From Corynebacterium durum (lineage in GTDB: Bacteria; Actinomycetota; Actinomycetes; Mycobacteriales; Mycobacteriaceae): a stretch of DNA of 64,000 nt. The notes below the pieces were generated by a model. The model did no database searches and was not told the DNA's origin. It was given only the letters and a program-made list of their open reading frames with translations. The position numbers and the translations under genes are program-made. Within the stretch, counting starts at the first letter, position 1; each line of letters begins with the position of its first letter. Below are positions 1 through 7,361 of the stretch, piece after piece. The DNA lies in contig NZ_CP047200.1 of assembly GCF_030408675.1 (NCBI RefSeq), positions 186,001 through 250,000 of the forward strand. The letters run 5' to 3'.

Positions 1-141
1 GGGTTCGCCAAGTTTGATGGTCACGACCTCCGTGTCAATGCCGCGCTTGCGGGCGCGTCCCCGCAGAACAAGGGCGTTGCCGTTGTCGCCGTAGGTGCCT
101 AGGACGTCGGGGAGGATGAGTCCGATGGTTAGTTCGCTCAT
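1..141 (-). CDS. gatD: GatD-type glutamine amidotransferase of lipid II amidation (partial, N-terminus only)
   Basis: Only the first 47 codons are inside the window; the gene runs off the left edge. The translation begins MSELTIGLILPDVLGTYGDN and continues with a Rossmann-like start typical of CobB/CobQ-like class I amidotransferases. In the MurT/GatD complex GatD supplies ammonia from glutamine for amidation of the D-Glu residue of lipid II at the inner membrane face. Its ATG overlaps the murT TGA (ATGA), so the two are translationally coupled. The catalytic Cys and His lie outside the window and cannot be checked. Assignment rests on the N-terminal sequence plus murT directly upstream. Confidence 0.9.
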   Translation of the reverse strand, partial: MSELTIGLILPDVLGTYGDNGNALVLRGRARKRGIDTEVVTIKLGEP

Positions 142-1430
142 TTGCGCACCTCTGTTATTTTCTCCAGGGCTTTTTTCAGGTCGCGGAATGCGGTGTAATT
201 GGCGAGTACTTCGACGTGTCCGGGTGGGCAACTGCGGATGGCCGCCACGGTGCTGGGTACGTGCGTGTGGGGCACATCGGCGTAGATGAGTCGGACGGCG
301 AGGTCGGTACCACGTTCTCCGGCTGCGACAATGTGGGTGTTTTCGAATGCTTCGAAGGAGACGTCCCAGAGCCAGGAGAGGTCTTCACCGTCGGCGACTT
401 GCCCGTTGACGCTGATCACGATGCCGTCGGCGGTGCGGTCCACCATGGAGAGTGCTTCTTGCCACCCTGCGGGGTTCTTGGCTAGGAGCATGTGCACTTC
501 CCATTGTTCGAAAGTAATGGTGGAGTAGCGTCCGGCTACGTTGGAGACGGCTTGGACTGCCTGCACTGCACCATCAAGGGGGATCCTAAACACTTCAATG
601 GCAGCGGCGAGGGCTTCTGTGGCGTTGCCACGGTTAGCGTTGCCGGGCAGGGTCAACGACAAAGGCACAACCTCCGCCGAAACCTCAGAAGGTACTGCAA
701 TGCCTGATTCGCTGATGCTCCAGGTGGGTGTGGGGCGGCGGAATGTGCGGCCGTCGGCAAGCGGGGTGAGGGCGTGCCAGTCGTCGCCGTCGCGGACGAT
801 GTGCCCGCCGGTGCGGGGGCAGCTGACGGAGTCGCCAACCCAGCCTGCACCTGCGGAGACCCAGATGACGTTGGGTGCGTCGTAGGCAACGGAGGTGACC
901 AGGACGTCGTCGCAGTTGGCGATCACGGTCATTTCTGGGTGTGCTTCCACGCAGGCCCGCAGACGCCGCTCGATGGTGTTAATTTCACCCACGCGGTCAA
1001 GCTGGTCGCGGGTGAGGTTCAACAGCACCAGGCAGGAAGGGTTCAGGCGGTCGGCAACTGCGGGGACGTGCAGTTCGTCGCATTCCAGCACCACATGCGA
1101 CGCCCCGCGACCCGCCATGAGTGCGGAAATGATGCCGGCGTCCATGTTGTCGCCACCTTCGTTGGTGGCCACGGCGTACTGTGTGCGCAGCGCTGCGGCC
1201 AGCATGCGTGTGGTGGTGGATTTTCCGTTGGTGCCGGTGATCAGGGCCACGGGGCGTCCGCCACCGAGGTTGGCCATGATGTTCGGGTCAATGGCCCCCG
1301 CGATGAGGCCGCCGATCATGCCACCGGCCCCCCGACCAGTCATTTGCGACGCCTTGGTGGCCAATGTCGCCGCTGTGGTGGCTACGGTAGTGCGCAGCCG
1401 CTGCAGAGGCGCAGGAAGGTTCAAGCTCAT
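138..1430 (-). CDS. murT: MurT, lipid II isoglutaminyl synthase ATPase subunit
   Basis: 430 residues, the usual length for MurT. A Mur-ligase-type P-loop (ITGTNGKSTTTRM, about residues 65-77) is followed by the Mur ligase central domain and a C-terminal DUF1727 region. MurT activates the alpha-carboxyl of D-Glu in lipid II with ATP so that GatD-derived ammonia makes D-isoglutamine, a change that permits cross-linking. The stop codon overlaps the gatD start. The central Cys4 zinc ribbon known from Staphylococcus MurT is reduced to one Cys (SCPRTGGHI); no CxxC pair is present. The start at 1430 gives a hydrophobic or amphipathic N-terminus that fits the family. Confidence 0.93.
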   Translation of the reverse strand: MSLNLPAPLQRLRTTVATTAATLATKASQMTGRGAGGMIGGLIAGAIDPNIMANLGGGRPVALITGTNGKSTTTRMLAAALRTQYAVATNEGGDNMDAGIISALMAGRGASHVVLECDELHVPAVADRLNPSCLVLLNLTRDQLDRVGEINTIERRLRACVEAHPEMTVIANCDDVLVTSVAYDAPNVIWVSAGAGWVGDSVSCPRTGGHIVRDGDDWHALTPLADGRTFRRPTPTWSISESGIAVPSEVSAEVVPLSLTLPGNANRGNATEALAAAIEVFRIPLDGAVQAVQAVSNVAGRYSTITFEQWEVHMLLAKNPAGWQEALSMVDRTADGIVISVNGQVADGEDLSWLWDVSFEAFENTHIVAAGERGTDLAVRLIYADVPHTHVPSTVAAIRSCPPGHVEVLANYTAFRDLKKALEKITEVRK

Positions 1431-1456
1431 TCCCTAAATACTAGTGAATCCAGCAC

Positions 1457-2602
1457 TTATTCGGCGGTACCTGCACGAACATTTTGGGTGAGCTGCATAA
1501 ATTCAGTATCGGACACCAAAGGAATGCCTTTGCGGCGCGCGTGCATGGCCTTTCCGCGTAGTTCCCCCTCCTGGTTGCACACCACCAGGCTGGTTTCCCG
1601 GGTGAGCTGTTCAGAGTAGGCGAGTCCTGCATCCATCGCCGCCGCGATTATCTCGTCGGGGTCAACGGTGATGTCGGGGGTGATCACCACCTCCATCCCC
1701 TGCACCAGTTCCTTTCCGGGTTGGTGCATGCCGGGATTGGTGTAGCGGCGGGTGGCGGTCGCAGCGTCGAGACGCAGGCGACTGCGCTGCAGGCCAAAAC
1801 GATCCCCACGCAGGTCATTCGGGCTTGCCTGAACCACGTCACTGTCTCTCAGGCGGTTGAAAAACATGCGTCCGAGCAGCAGCGTGTTTTCCCGCGCCAG
1901 CTGCTCGGCCGGGATGGCCGCGCGCGCCACGGATGCCTTGGGGGAGGGGGCGCGCATGCCGAGTGCCCGTGCCACGGCCCGTAGGCGTGTGTCCGGCAGG
2001 TTTGCCTGACGACGCCGCGCACTCTCCAAGGTGTCCACCACCATCTCAGGTCGGGGGATGTGCCCTATGCGGCGTCGCCGTCCCCGCTGGCCGCGCCGTT
2101 GTCCCCGGCTGCGTGGGCCTTTAGAGTTGAGGACGCGCACGGCGCGCCTGGATTCCGCGACGATGAAACCCCAGTCGCGGGTGGAGTTGTGCACGATGAG
2201 GGTGCGGCCGTCGATAAACGCGCAGATCTGGCGCAGTTGCGTTTCAAAACCCACGCCCTGCTCAATGTCTTCCGGCGTGAGGGAGTGTAGGTGCCGGGGA
2301 CCGGGGTTGTCGCCGGGGTTGAACACGCAGAAGTAGGTGTCCACAACGTCGCCGTCGGGGGAGTAGGTAGCCATGTGCAGGCCCACCATGCGGGAAGTAG
2401 CGGGGTGAATGCCGGTGGACAGTACCGTTGCGGCGACATAGGGGGCGGCGGCGAGTTCAGCGCGGCGCTGTTCCTCGCGTTCCGCCCTGCGTCCAGCATC
2501 GCGCCCAGCGTCACGCCTGGTATCACGTCCTGCCTCGCGTTCGGCCTTGGGCGGTGTGGTGGGGTTGGCGTGGCTAAATGTTGGTTTCTGCGTGGGGCTC
2601 AC
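1457..2602 (-). CDS. DnaQ-like (DEDD fold) protein with C-terminal BRCT domain, probably catalytically inactive
   Basis: A reading frame opens at 2692, but the GTG at 2602 is the likelier start: a -10 hexamer TAGAAT ends 7 nt before it, as in leaderless corynebacterial genes. That gives 381 residues: a charged Arg/Glu-rich stretch (about 20-55), an exonuclease-like domain (about 60-230), and a BRCT-like domain near the C-terminus (about 290-375, GMEVVITPDI to LVSDTEFMQL). The ExoI motif, normally DxETTG, reads TVLSTGIHP, and no HxAxxDA ExoIII motif is visible; only the ExoII Asp (HNSTRDWGF) remains. The fold is recognisable but 3'-5' exonuclease activity is doubtful. It lies beside murT as I recall in other corynebacteria. 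Confidence 0.75.
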   Translation of the reverse strand: MSPTQKPTFSHANPTTPPKAEREAGRDTRRDAGRDAGRRAEREEQRRAELAAAPYVAATVLSTGIHPATSRMVGLHMATYSPDGDVVDTYFCVFNPGDNPGPRHLHSLTPEDIEQGVGFETQLRQICAFIDGRTLIVHNSTRDWGFIVAESRRAVRVLNSKGPRSRGQRRGQRGRRRRIGHIPRPEMVVDTLESARRRQANLPDTRLRAVARALGMRAPSPKASVARAAIPAEQLARENTLLLGRMFFNRLRDSDVVQASPNDLRGDRFGLQRSRLRLDAATATRRYTNPGMHQPGKELVQGMEVVITPDITVDPDEIIAAAMDAGLAYSEQLTRETSLVVCNQEGELRGKAMHARRKGIPLVSDTEFMQLTQNVRAGTAE

Positions 2603-2609
2603 GCCGGTG

Positions 2610-2615
2610 ATTCTA
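2610..2615 (-). promoter_or_regulatory. -10 hexamer of a leaderless promoter for the DnaQ-like gene
   Basis: TAGAAT on the minus strand, separated by 7 nt from the GTG at 2602. No Shine-Dalgarno sequence precedes this GTG. The spacing places transcription start at or next to the start codon. Confidence 0.5.
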
Positions 2616-2673
2616 CCTGTTTGGGGGTGCCTATTTGGAAAAAGTGCTTGCTTGGCAGGGGGTGGCGGCGTTA

Positions 2674-2696
2674 AATAATGAATGAAATTCATTATT
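2674..2696. promoter_or_regulatory. Perfect 23-bp palindromic operator upstream of the ECF/ABC operon
   Basis: Arms AATAATGAAT and ATTCATTATT separated by GAA. It lies about 75 bp before the S-component start. The size and symmetry fit a TetR dimer (a TetR gene ends this operon) or a Fur/Zur-type repressor. The choice between them is inference. Confidence 0.6.
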
Positions 2697-2713
2697 AACT
2701 AAGGCAACCCTTA
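2695..2713. promoter_or_regulatory. Possible DtxR (iron repressor) box
   Basis: The 19-mer TTAACTAAGGCAACCCTTA matches the DtxR consensus TWAGGTTAGSCTAACCTWA at roughly two thirds of positions, better in the right half. It directly abuts the palindrome at 2674-2696. Its place before a likely iron or haem transport operon makes it plausible, but the match is imperfect. Confidence 0.35.
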
Positions 2714-2768
2714 TTTATTGTGATGGGGGTTGGGTAAGCATCACTGCAAGCACCACTAAGGAATCGCA

Positions 2769-3407
2769 ATGACACAACCAACAATGCAATCCACAATGCA
2801 ACCAGAAATGCGCAAAACCTCAGCTCAGAGCATCACTAATCCGCGGTATCTTGTATACGCGGGCGTTTTCACCGCTCTGTACTTTGTCATCACCTTCGGC
2901 AGTGGGATGCTGGGAATTATCTCTCCCCTCATGATCATTGTCGGCGCCTTGATCGGAGTGGTCTGCAACGGTGTCGTCGTGATGCTCTACATCGCCAAAA
3001 CTCCCTACTTTGGCGCGCTCACCATCACAGGTACCATTGTCGGTTTCCTCATGATGGCCACCGGACACACCTGGTACGTCAGCATCCTCGGCCTGGCAAT
3101 GGGCTTCCTCGCCGACCTCATCGCCAACAGTGGACACTACCGAAGGCGCATCACCAACTGCCTCGCCTATGCCGTACTAAACCTGTGGAGCATCGCGCCC
3201 ATCGCGCCCATCTTCTACAACTCAGATGCCTACTTCGCCCACGTCCGGGACTCTATGAGTGCCGAGTACGCCGAGGCCATGCAGCAACTACTCACCCCCA
3301 CCGTGTTGATATGTTGGATGGTCCTTACCTTCATCATCTCCTTTGTTGCCGCCAATATCGGCATGACCATGCTGAAAAAACACTTCCAGCGAGCAGGCGT
3401 CGTTTAA
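2769..3407 (+). CDS. ECF transporter substrate-binding (S) component, MptD/Trep_Strep family
   Basis: 212 residues with about six hydrophobic segments (ALYFVITFGSGML, IIVGALIGVVCNGVVVML, GALTITGTIVGFLMMA and others). The pattern matches the TIGR02185 'Trep_Strep' S-component family, whose substrates are not settled; members next to ABC exporter pairs have been linked to haem or iron uptake. It is the first gene of an operon: its stop overlaps the T-component ATG by one base. The operon promoter carries a 23-bp palindrome and a DtxR-like site. The substrate cannot be read from the sequence. Confidence 0.82.
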   Translation: MTQPTMQSTMQPEMRKTSAQSITNPRYLVYAGVFTALYFVITFGSGMLGIISPLMIIVGALIGVVCNGVVVMLYIAKTPYFGALTITGTIVGFLMMATGHTWYVSILGLAMGFLADLIANSGHYRRRITNCLAYAVLNLWSIAPIAPIFYNSDAYFAHVRDSMSAEYAEAMQQLLTPTVLICWMVLTFIISFVAANIGMTMLKKHFQRAGVV

Positions 3408-4150
3408 TGAACCACGTCCCATCTCGCGTTCCAGCGCACAGACTCACAGGTAGAAGCGGCCTAGACCCCCGCACCAAACTGCTCACCATTACCGTGTGCA
3501 ACATGCTGGCGATGGGTGCCTTTCCCAGCAAGGTTCTGTGGATCATCGTGGCCTTAGCAACCATGTTGCTGCTTATCGACGCCTCCCTCCGAGCCGTCGC
3601 CACCTACGCCACCGGAATTGCCATCGCCGCAGTGCTGTACACCGCGCCCCTGCTGCCGCATAATTCGGTCACCGGCTGGATCATCGCCACTAGCGCGTTG
3701 GTGGGGTATTGGCTGGCGCGCATCGGCACCTGCATCGCACTGGCCTATTGGATGATCACCAGCACCACCGTCAGCGAACTCATCACCGCGTTCCGGCAGC
3801 TCCACGCCCCACGCGCCTTCATCATTCCCCTCGCCGTGGTGTTCCGCTTCATCCCCGTCGCCTTCCAGGAATTCCGTGGTGTCCTTGAGGCCCTGGCCCT
3901 GCGCGGATTCAGCGGCTCGGCGCTGTGGTTGCATCCCGTCCACACCGCCGAAAAACTCATCGTTCCCGTGCTGTCCGCCTCCGCCCGCATTGCCGACGAC
4001 CTCGCCGCCGCCGCGCTCATCCGCGGACTCGGCGCGCCGGGCACCCCCACCTCCGTTGTTCGCCTGCGGTTCTCGCTTGTCGACGCCCTGACTATCGCCG
4101 TTGTCGCGGCCATCACCGTGTACGCGTTCTGGGGAGGTGCATTGTTGTGA
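3407..4150 (+). CDS. ECF transporter transmembrane coupling (T) component, EcfT/CbiQ family
   Basis: 247 residues. The start used is the ATG at 3407 that shares a base with the preceding TAA (TAATG), giving MNHVPSRVPAHRLTGRSGLD. It has the family's N-terminal DPRTKLL motif, four to six membrane segments and two coupling-helix regions (about EFRGVLEALALRGF and RIADDLAAAALIRGLG) in which the conserved Ala-Arg-Gly signature is seen as ALRGF and LIRGLG. It links the S component to the ATPase. The stop overlaps the GTG start of the next gene. Confidence 0.88.
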   Translation: MNHVPSRVPAHRLTGRSGLDPRTKLLTITVCNMLAMGAFPSKVLWIIVALATMLLLIDASLRAVATYATGIAIAAVLYTAPLLPHNSVTGWIIATSALVGYWLARIGTCIALAYWMITSTTVSELITAFRQLHAPRAFIIPLAVVFRFIPVAFQEFRGVLEALALRGFSGSALWLHPVHTAEKLIVPVLSASARIADDLAAAALIRGLGAPGTPTSVVRLRFSLVDALTIAVVAAITVYAFWGGALL

Positions 4151-5541
4151 GCATCCACATTGGCGATGTTTCTGTGCAATACAGCGGTTCGGAGGAATCG
4201 GTGTTGCACGGGATCAGCCTGGACATTGAACCCGGCACCGTCACCCTCATCTGCGGTGCCAGCGGAAGCGGAAAATCCAGCGTGTTGCGGCTGATCAACG
4301 GCCTGATCCCGCACTTCCACACGGTGGAGAGTACCGGTACCGTTACCGTGGACGGGCACAACGTCGCGGAGACTGAGGTACACCAGATGGGGACCCTCAC
4401 CGCCACTGTGTTTCAAAACCCCCGCACACAGTTCTTTACCACCGATGTGGATAGCGAGCTCGCCTTCGCCGGGGAAAACTACCAGCTACCTCCAGATACG
4501 ATCCGCGCTCGTAGCGCAGAAGCGCTGGAGTACGTGGGCATCAGCGACCTGGCGGGCCTGAACCTGTGGGGCCTGTCTGGTGGGCAGCTGCAGAAAGTCG
4601 CCTGCGCGCAAGCCTACGCACAGGACACCCCCATCCTGCTGTTTGATGAACCCACCTCCAACCTTGACCCCGAGTCCATTGAGGACTTCACTGCCCTGCT
4701 GCGCAGGCTCAAGGAACAAGGCAAAACCCTGGTGATAGCGGAGCATCGCGTGTATTTCCTCGCCGGCATTGTGGACCGCGTGATCCTCGTGGAGGACGGC
4801 AGGATAGCCCAGGAATTCACTGGTGAAGAATTCTTCCAACTTAATGACGCTCGCCGCCGCGACCTGGGGCTTCGCTGCTTGAGTGCGCCGGAACTCACCG
4901 TCCCCGAACAAGAAACCGGCGATGTTCCAGGGCTGCACATTGATTCGGCGGTGGTGTCATTCCAGGGCAAACGTGTCCTAGATATATCCGGTGTTGTGTT
5001 TCCCGCAGGCCAGGTCACCGGCCTCGTTGGCCCCAACGGTGCGGGCAAAACCACGCTGGCTCGGGTGCTCTGCGGCCTGCAAAAAATGGATAGAGGGACA
5101 CCGAAAAACGGCATACGCTTGGTGCGTGCTGCGGAAGATGGGGCGTCGATAAGCGAGCCGATGAAGAAGGGCACAGCCTTCCTAGTGATGCAGGATGTGC
5201 ACCGCCAACTATTTGCGGAAACCGTGGCGCAAGAAGCCGACGCCCAGCACCTGGAACAGCTGGGGCTGGGGAAACTGGCGGACAGACACCCGATGTCGCT
5301 GTCCGGCGGGCAGAAGCAGCGGCTGGTGATCGCCACAGCTCTCAGCATGAATACCCACGTGCTCATTCTCGACGAACCCACGTCCGGTGTGGACTACCGG
5401 CACCTCGTGGACATTTCCGAACAACTAAAAAAGCTGGCCGCACGTGGTGTTGTGGTGATCGTGATCAGCCACGACCATGAATTCCTTAACCACTGCGCGG
5501 ACCGCATCGTCCGCCTTAACCCTCTTGCAGGAAAGGAGTAA
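4147..5541 (+). CDS. ECF transporter fused ATPase (EcfA1-EcfA2 in one chain)
   Basis: 464 residues from the GTG at 4147, which overlaps the EcfT stop (GTGA). Two ABC ATPase domains lie in tandem. Domain 1 has Walker A GASGSGKSS, signature LSGGQLQK and Walker B ILLFDEPTSNLD. Domain 2 has Walker A GPNGAGKTT, signature LSGGQKQR, Walker B VLILDEPTSGVD and a switch His (VISHDHEF). Most ECF modules use two separate ATPases; the fused form is common in dedicated actinobacterial or group I systems. It energises the S/T pair and ends 5 bp before the next ABC gene. Confidence 0.9.
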   Translation: MSIHIGDVSVQYSGSEESVLHGISLDIEPGTVTLICGASGSGKSSVLRLINGLIPHFHTVESTGTVTVDGHNVAETEVHQMGTLTATVFQNPRTQFFTTDVDSELAFAGENYQLPPDTIRARSAEALEYVGISDLAGLNLWGLSGGQLQKVACAQAYAQDTPILLFDEPTSNLDPESIEDFTALLRRLKEQGKTLVIAEHRVYFLAGIVDRVILVEDGRIAQEFTGEEFFQLNDARRRDLGLRCLSAPELTVPEQETGDVPGLHIDSAVVSFQGKRVLDISGVVFPAGQVTGLVGPNGAGKTTLARVLCGLQKMDRGTPKNGIRLVRAAEDGASISEPMKKGTAFLVMQDVHRQLFAETVAQEADAQHLEQLGLGKLADRHPMSLSGGQKQRLVIATALSMNTHVLILDEPTSGVDYRHLVDISEQLKKLAARGVVVIVISHDHEFLNHCADRIVRLNPLAGKE

Positions 5542-5546
5542 CAGCC

Positions 5547-7358
5547 ATGACGAGCAACACCAGTAAACCCATGACTGAGCGTGAAGCCGGAAGGGTTGCG
5601 CTGAAAGAACTACTCAAACCCATCTCGGTGCGTCTGCTTGTGGCGCGAATACTCGCGGCTCTGGGCGGTGTGCTCGCCATCGCCCCCTACATTGCACTGG
5701 TCAAACTCGGTGCGGTGTTTTATGAGGCATACTCCACCGGCACGGAGGTGGACACGGTGCGCGTCACCACCATTGTGAACATTCTGATCGGCACATTTGG
5801 TGCGCGGCTCGCGTGCATCGGCATTGCTTTGGGCGTGACGCATTTTGCAGATGCGAAATTCGCGGCACTCGTGCGTGAACGCACTATCGCACGTGTAGCC
5901 AGTGCGCCGCTTGGCTGGTTCACCTCTACCAATGCGGGAAAGGTGCGTAAAGCGCTGCAAGACGACATCTCCATGGTGCATGCTTTGGTGGCCCACCAGC
6001 CTGTGGATGTGACGCAGGCAATGGTCACTCCGGTTGCCCTAGCCGTCTATGCTTTTGTGATCGACTGGCGGCTCGGGTTGCTGACTATAGCAACATTGCC
6101 CATCTACGGGCTCATCATGGCCATAATGATGCGCGGCATGGGCGATAAAACCGTGCAAGTAGACAACAAACTCGCCCAGGTATCCGCCACCATGGTGGAA
6201 TTTGTCACCGGCATTACCGTGGTCAAAGCCTTCGGTACCGTCGGGCGGGCACACAAACGCTACCAAGACGCAGCTGATGAATTCTCCGCCTTCTACCTCG
6301 ACTGGACCATCCCGCTACTGCGCAGTAATGCTTTTGCCAACGCTACCGTGACCATTCCGCTGCTGCTGGCCATCAACCTGGGTGGGGGAGCGGCCATGGC
6401 GCATGCCGGGTGGGTGGAACCTGCCGACGTGCTGACCACCTCACTGATCGCCCTGATGCTGCCCTACTCCATTGAAGTATTGGGTAACACTGCGTGGACC
6501 TACCAAACCGCAGGTGCTGCCGCGCTCCGCGTGACGCAAGCGCTGGACATTCCGATTCTGGAGACGCGAGCTGGGGGAGATGCACAGGTCGATGGTGCTG
6601 CTGACGAGAATGCTAGTGGGCCTGTGATTGCAGGCTCGGATGTGGCCTATGAGGACGTGTCCTTCTCCTACGGGGATGTGCTGGCCGTGGACCACGCCAG
6701 TTTCGAACTGAAGGAAGGTACTGTTACCGCGTTGGTCGGCCCTTCCGGCTCGGGTAAATCCACGCTGGCAACCCTGCTGGCCCGGTTCAACGATCCCGAT
6801 TCCGGCCGCATTACCTTGGGTGGTGTTGACTTAAAAGACATCCCTTCGAACAAGCTATACAAGCACGTTGCCTTCGTGCTGCAGGACCCGCAACTGCTGC
6901 GCATTTCACTGCGCGATAACATCGCTCTGGGCAAGCCCGGTGCCAGCTATGAAGAAGTCCGCGAGACCGCGCGCAGCGCCCATATCCTGGACGTGATTGA
7001 AGCGCTCCCCGACGGGTTTGACACCATCTACGGCTCCGATCAGGGACTTTCCGGTGGTCAGGAGCAACGCATCGCCATCGCCCGTGCCCTACTGATTGAC
7101 GCCCCGGTACTCATCCTTGATGAGGCCACCGCTTTCACCGACCCCGAATCCGAAGCGGAAATCCAAAGAGCACTCAGCACGTTGGTCAAAGGCCGCACCG
7201 TGCTTGTGATCGCACACCGCCCCGAGTCCATTGTCGGCGCGGACCGCATCATCGTGGTTGATCGCGGGCGTGTGGTGGCCAGCGGAACTCACGATGAACT
7301 GCTCGAACAGCCGCTTTACCGTGCGCTTTGGCAGCACGCACCCGCCCAGGAGGCATAA
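5547..7358 (+). CDS. ABC transporter, fused membrane-ATPase half (YbtP/IrtA-like)
   Basis: 603 residues: six membrane helices (about 25-310), then an ATPase domain with Walker A GPSGSGKST, signature LSGGQEQR, Walker B VLILDEATAFTD and switch His IAHRPES. The exporter fold with a LGWFTSTNAGK-like motif in the first intracellular loop is typical of the YbtPQ/IrtAB group, which imports iron-siderophores despite the exporter fold. Four bases separate it from the next half-transporter, so the two should form a heterodimer. Placement in one operon with an ECF module suggests a shared substrate, most likely an iron chelate or haem; this is inference. Confidence 0.85.
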   Translation: MTSNTSKPMTEREAGRVALKELLKPISVRLLVARILAALGGVLAIAPYIALVKLGAVFYEAYSTGTEVDTVRVTTIVNILIGTFGARLACIGIALGVTHFADAKFAALVRERTIARVASAPLGWFTSTNAGKVRKALQDDISMVHALVAHQPVDVTQAMVTPVALAVYAFVIDWRLGLLTIATLPIYGLIMAIMMRGMGDKTVQVDNKLAQVSATMVEFVTGITVVKAFGTVGRAHKRYQDAADEFSAFYLDWTIPLLRSNAFANATVTIPLLLAINLGGGAAMAHAGWVEPADVLTTSLIALMLPYSIEVLGNTAWTYQTAGAAALRVTQALDIPILETRAGGDAQVDGAADENASGPVIAGSDVAYEDVSFSYGDVLAVDHASFELKEGTVTALVGPSGSGKSTLATLLARFNDPDSGRITLGGVDLKDIPSNKLYKHVAFVLQDPQLLRISLRDNIALGKPGASYEEVRETARSAHILDVIEALPDGFDTIYGSDQGLSGGQEQRIAIARALLIDAPVLILDEATAFTDPESEAEIQRALSTLVKGRTVLVIAHRPESIVGADRIIVVDRGRVVASGTHDELLEQPLYRALWQHAPAQEA

Positions 7359-7361
7359 CCA

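Noticed and set aside
774..1619. 281-codon plus-strand frame over murT
   Set aside because: Composition typical of an antisense shadow; murT motifs are decisive.
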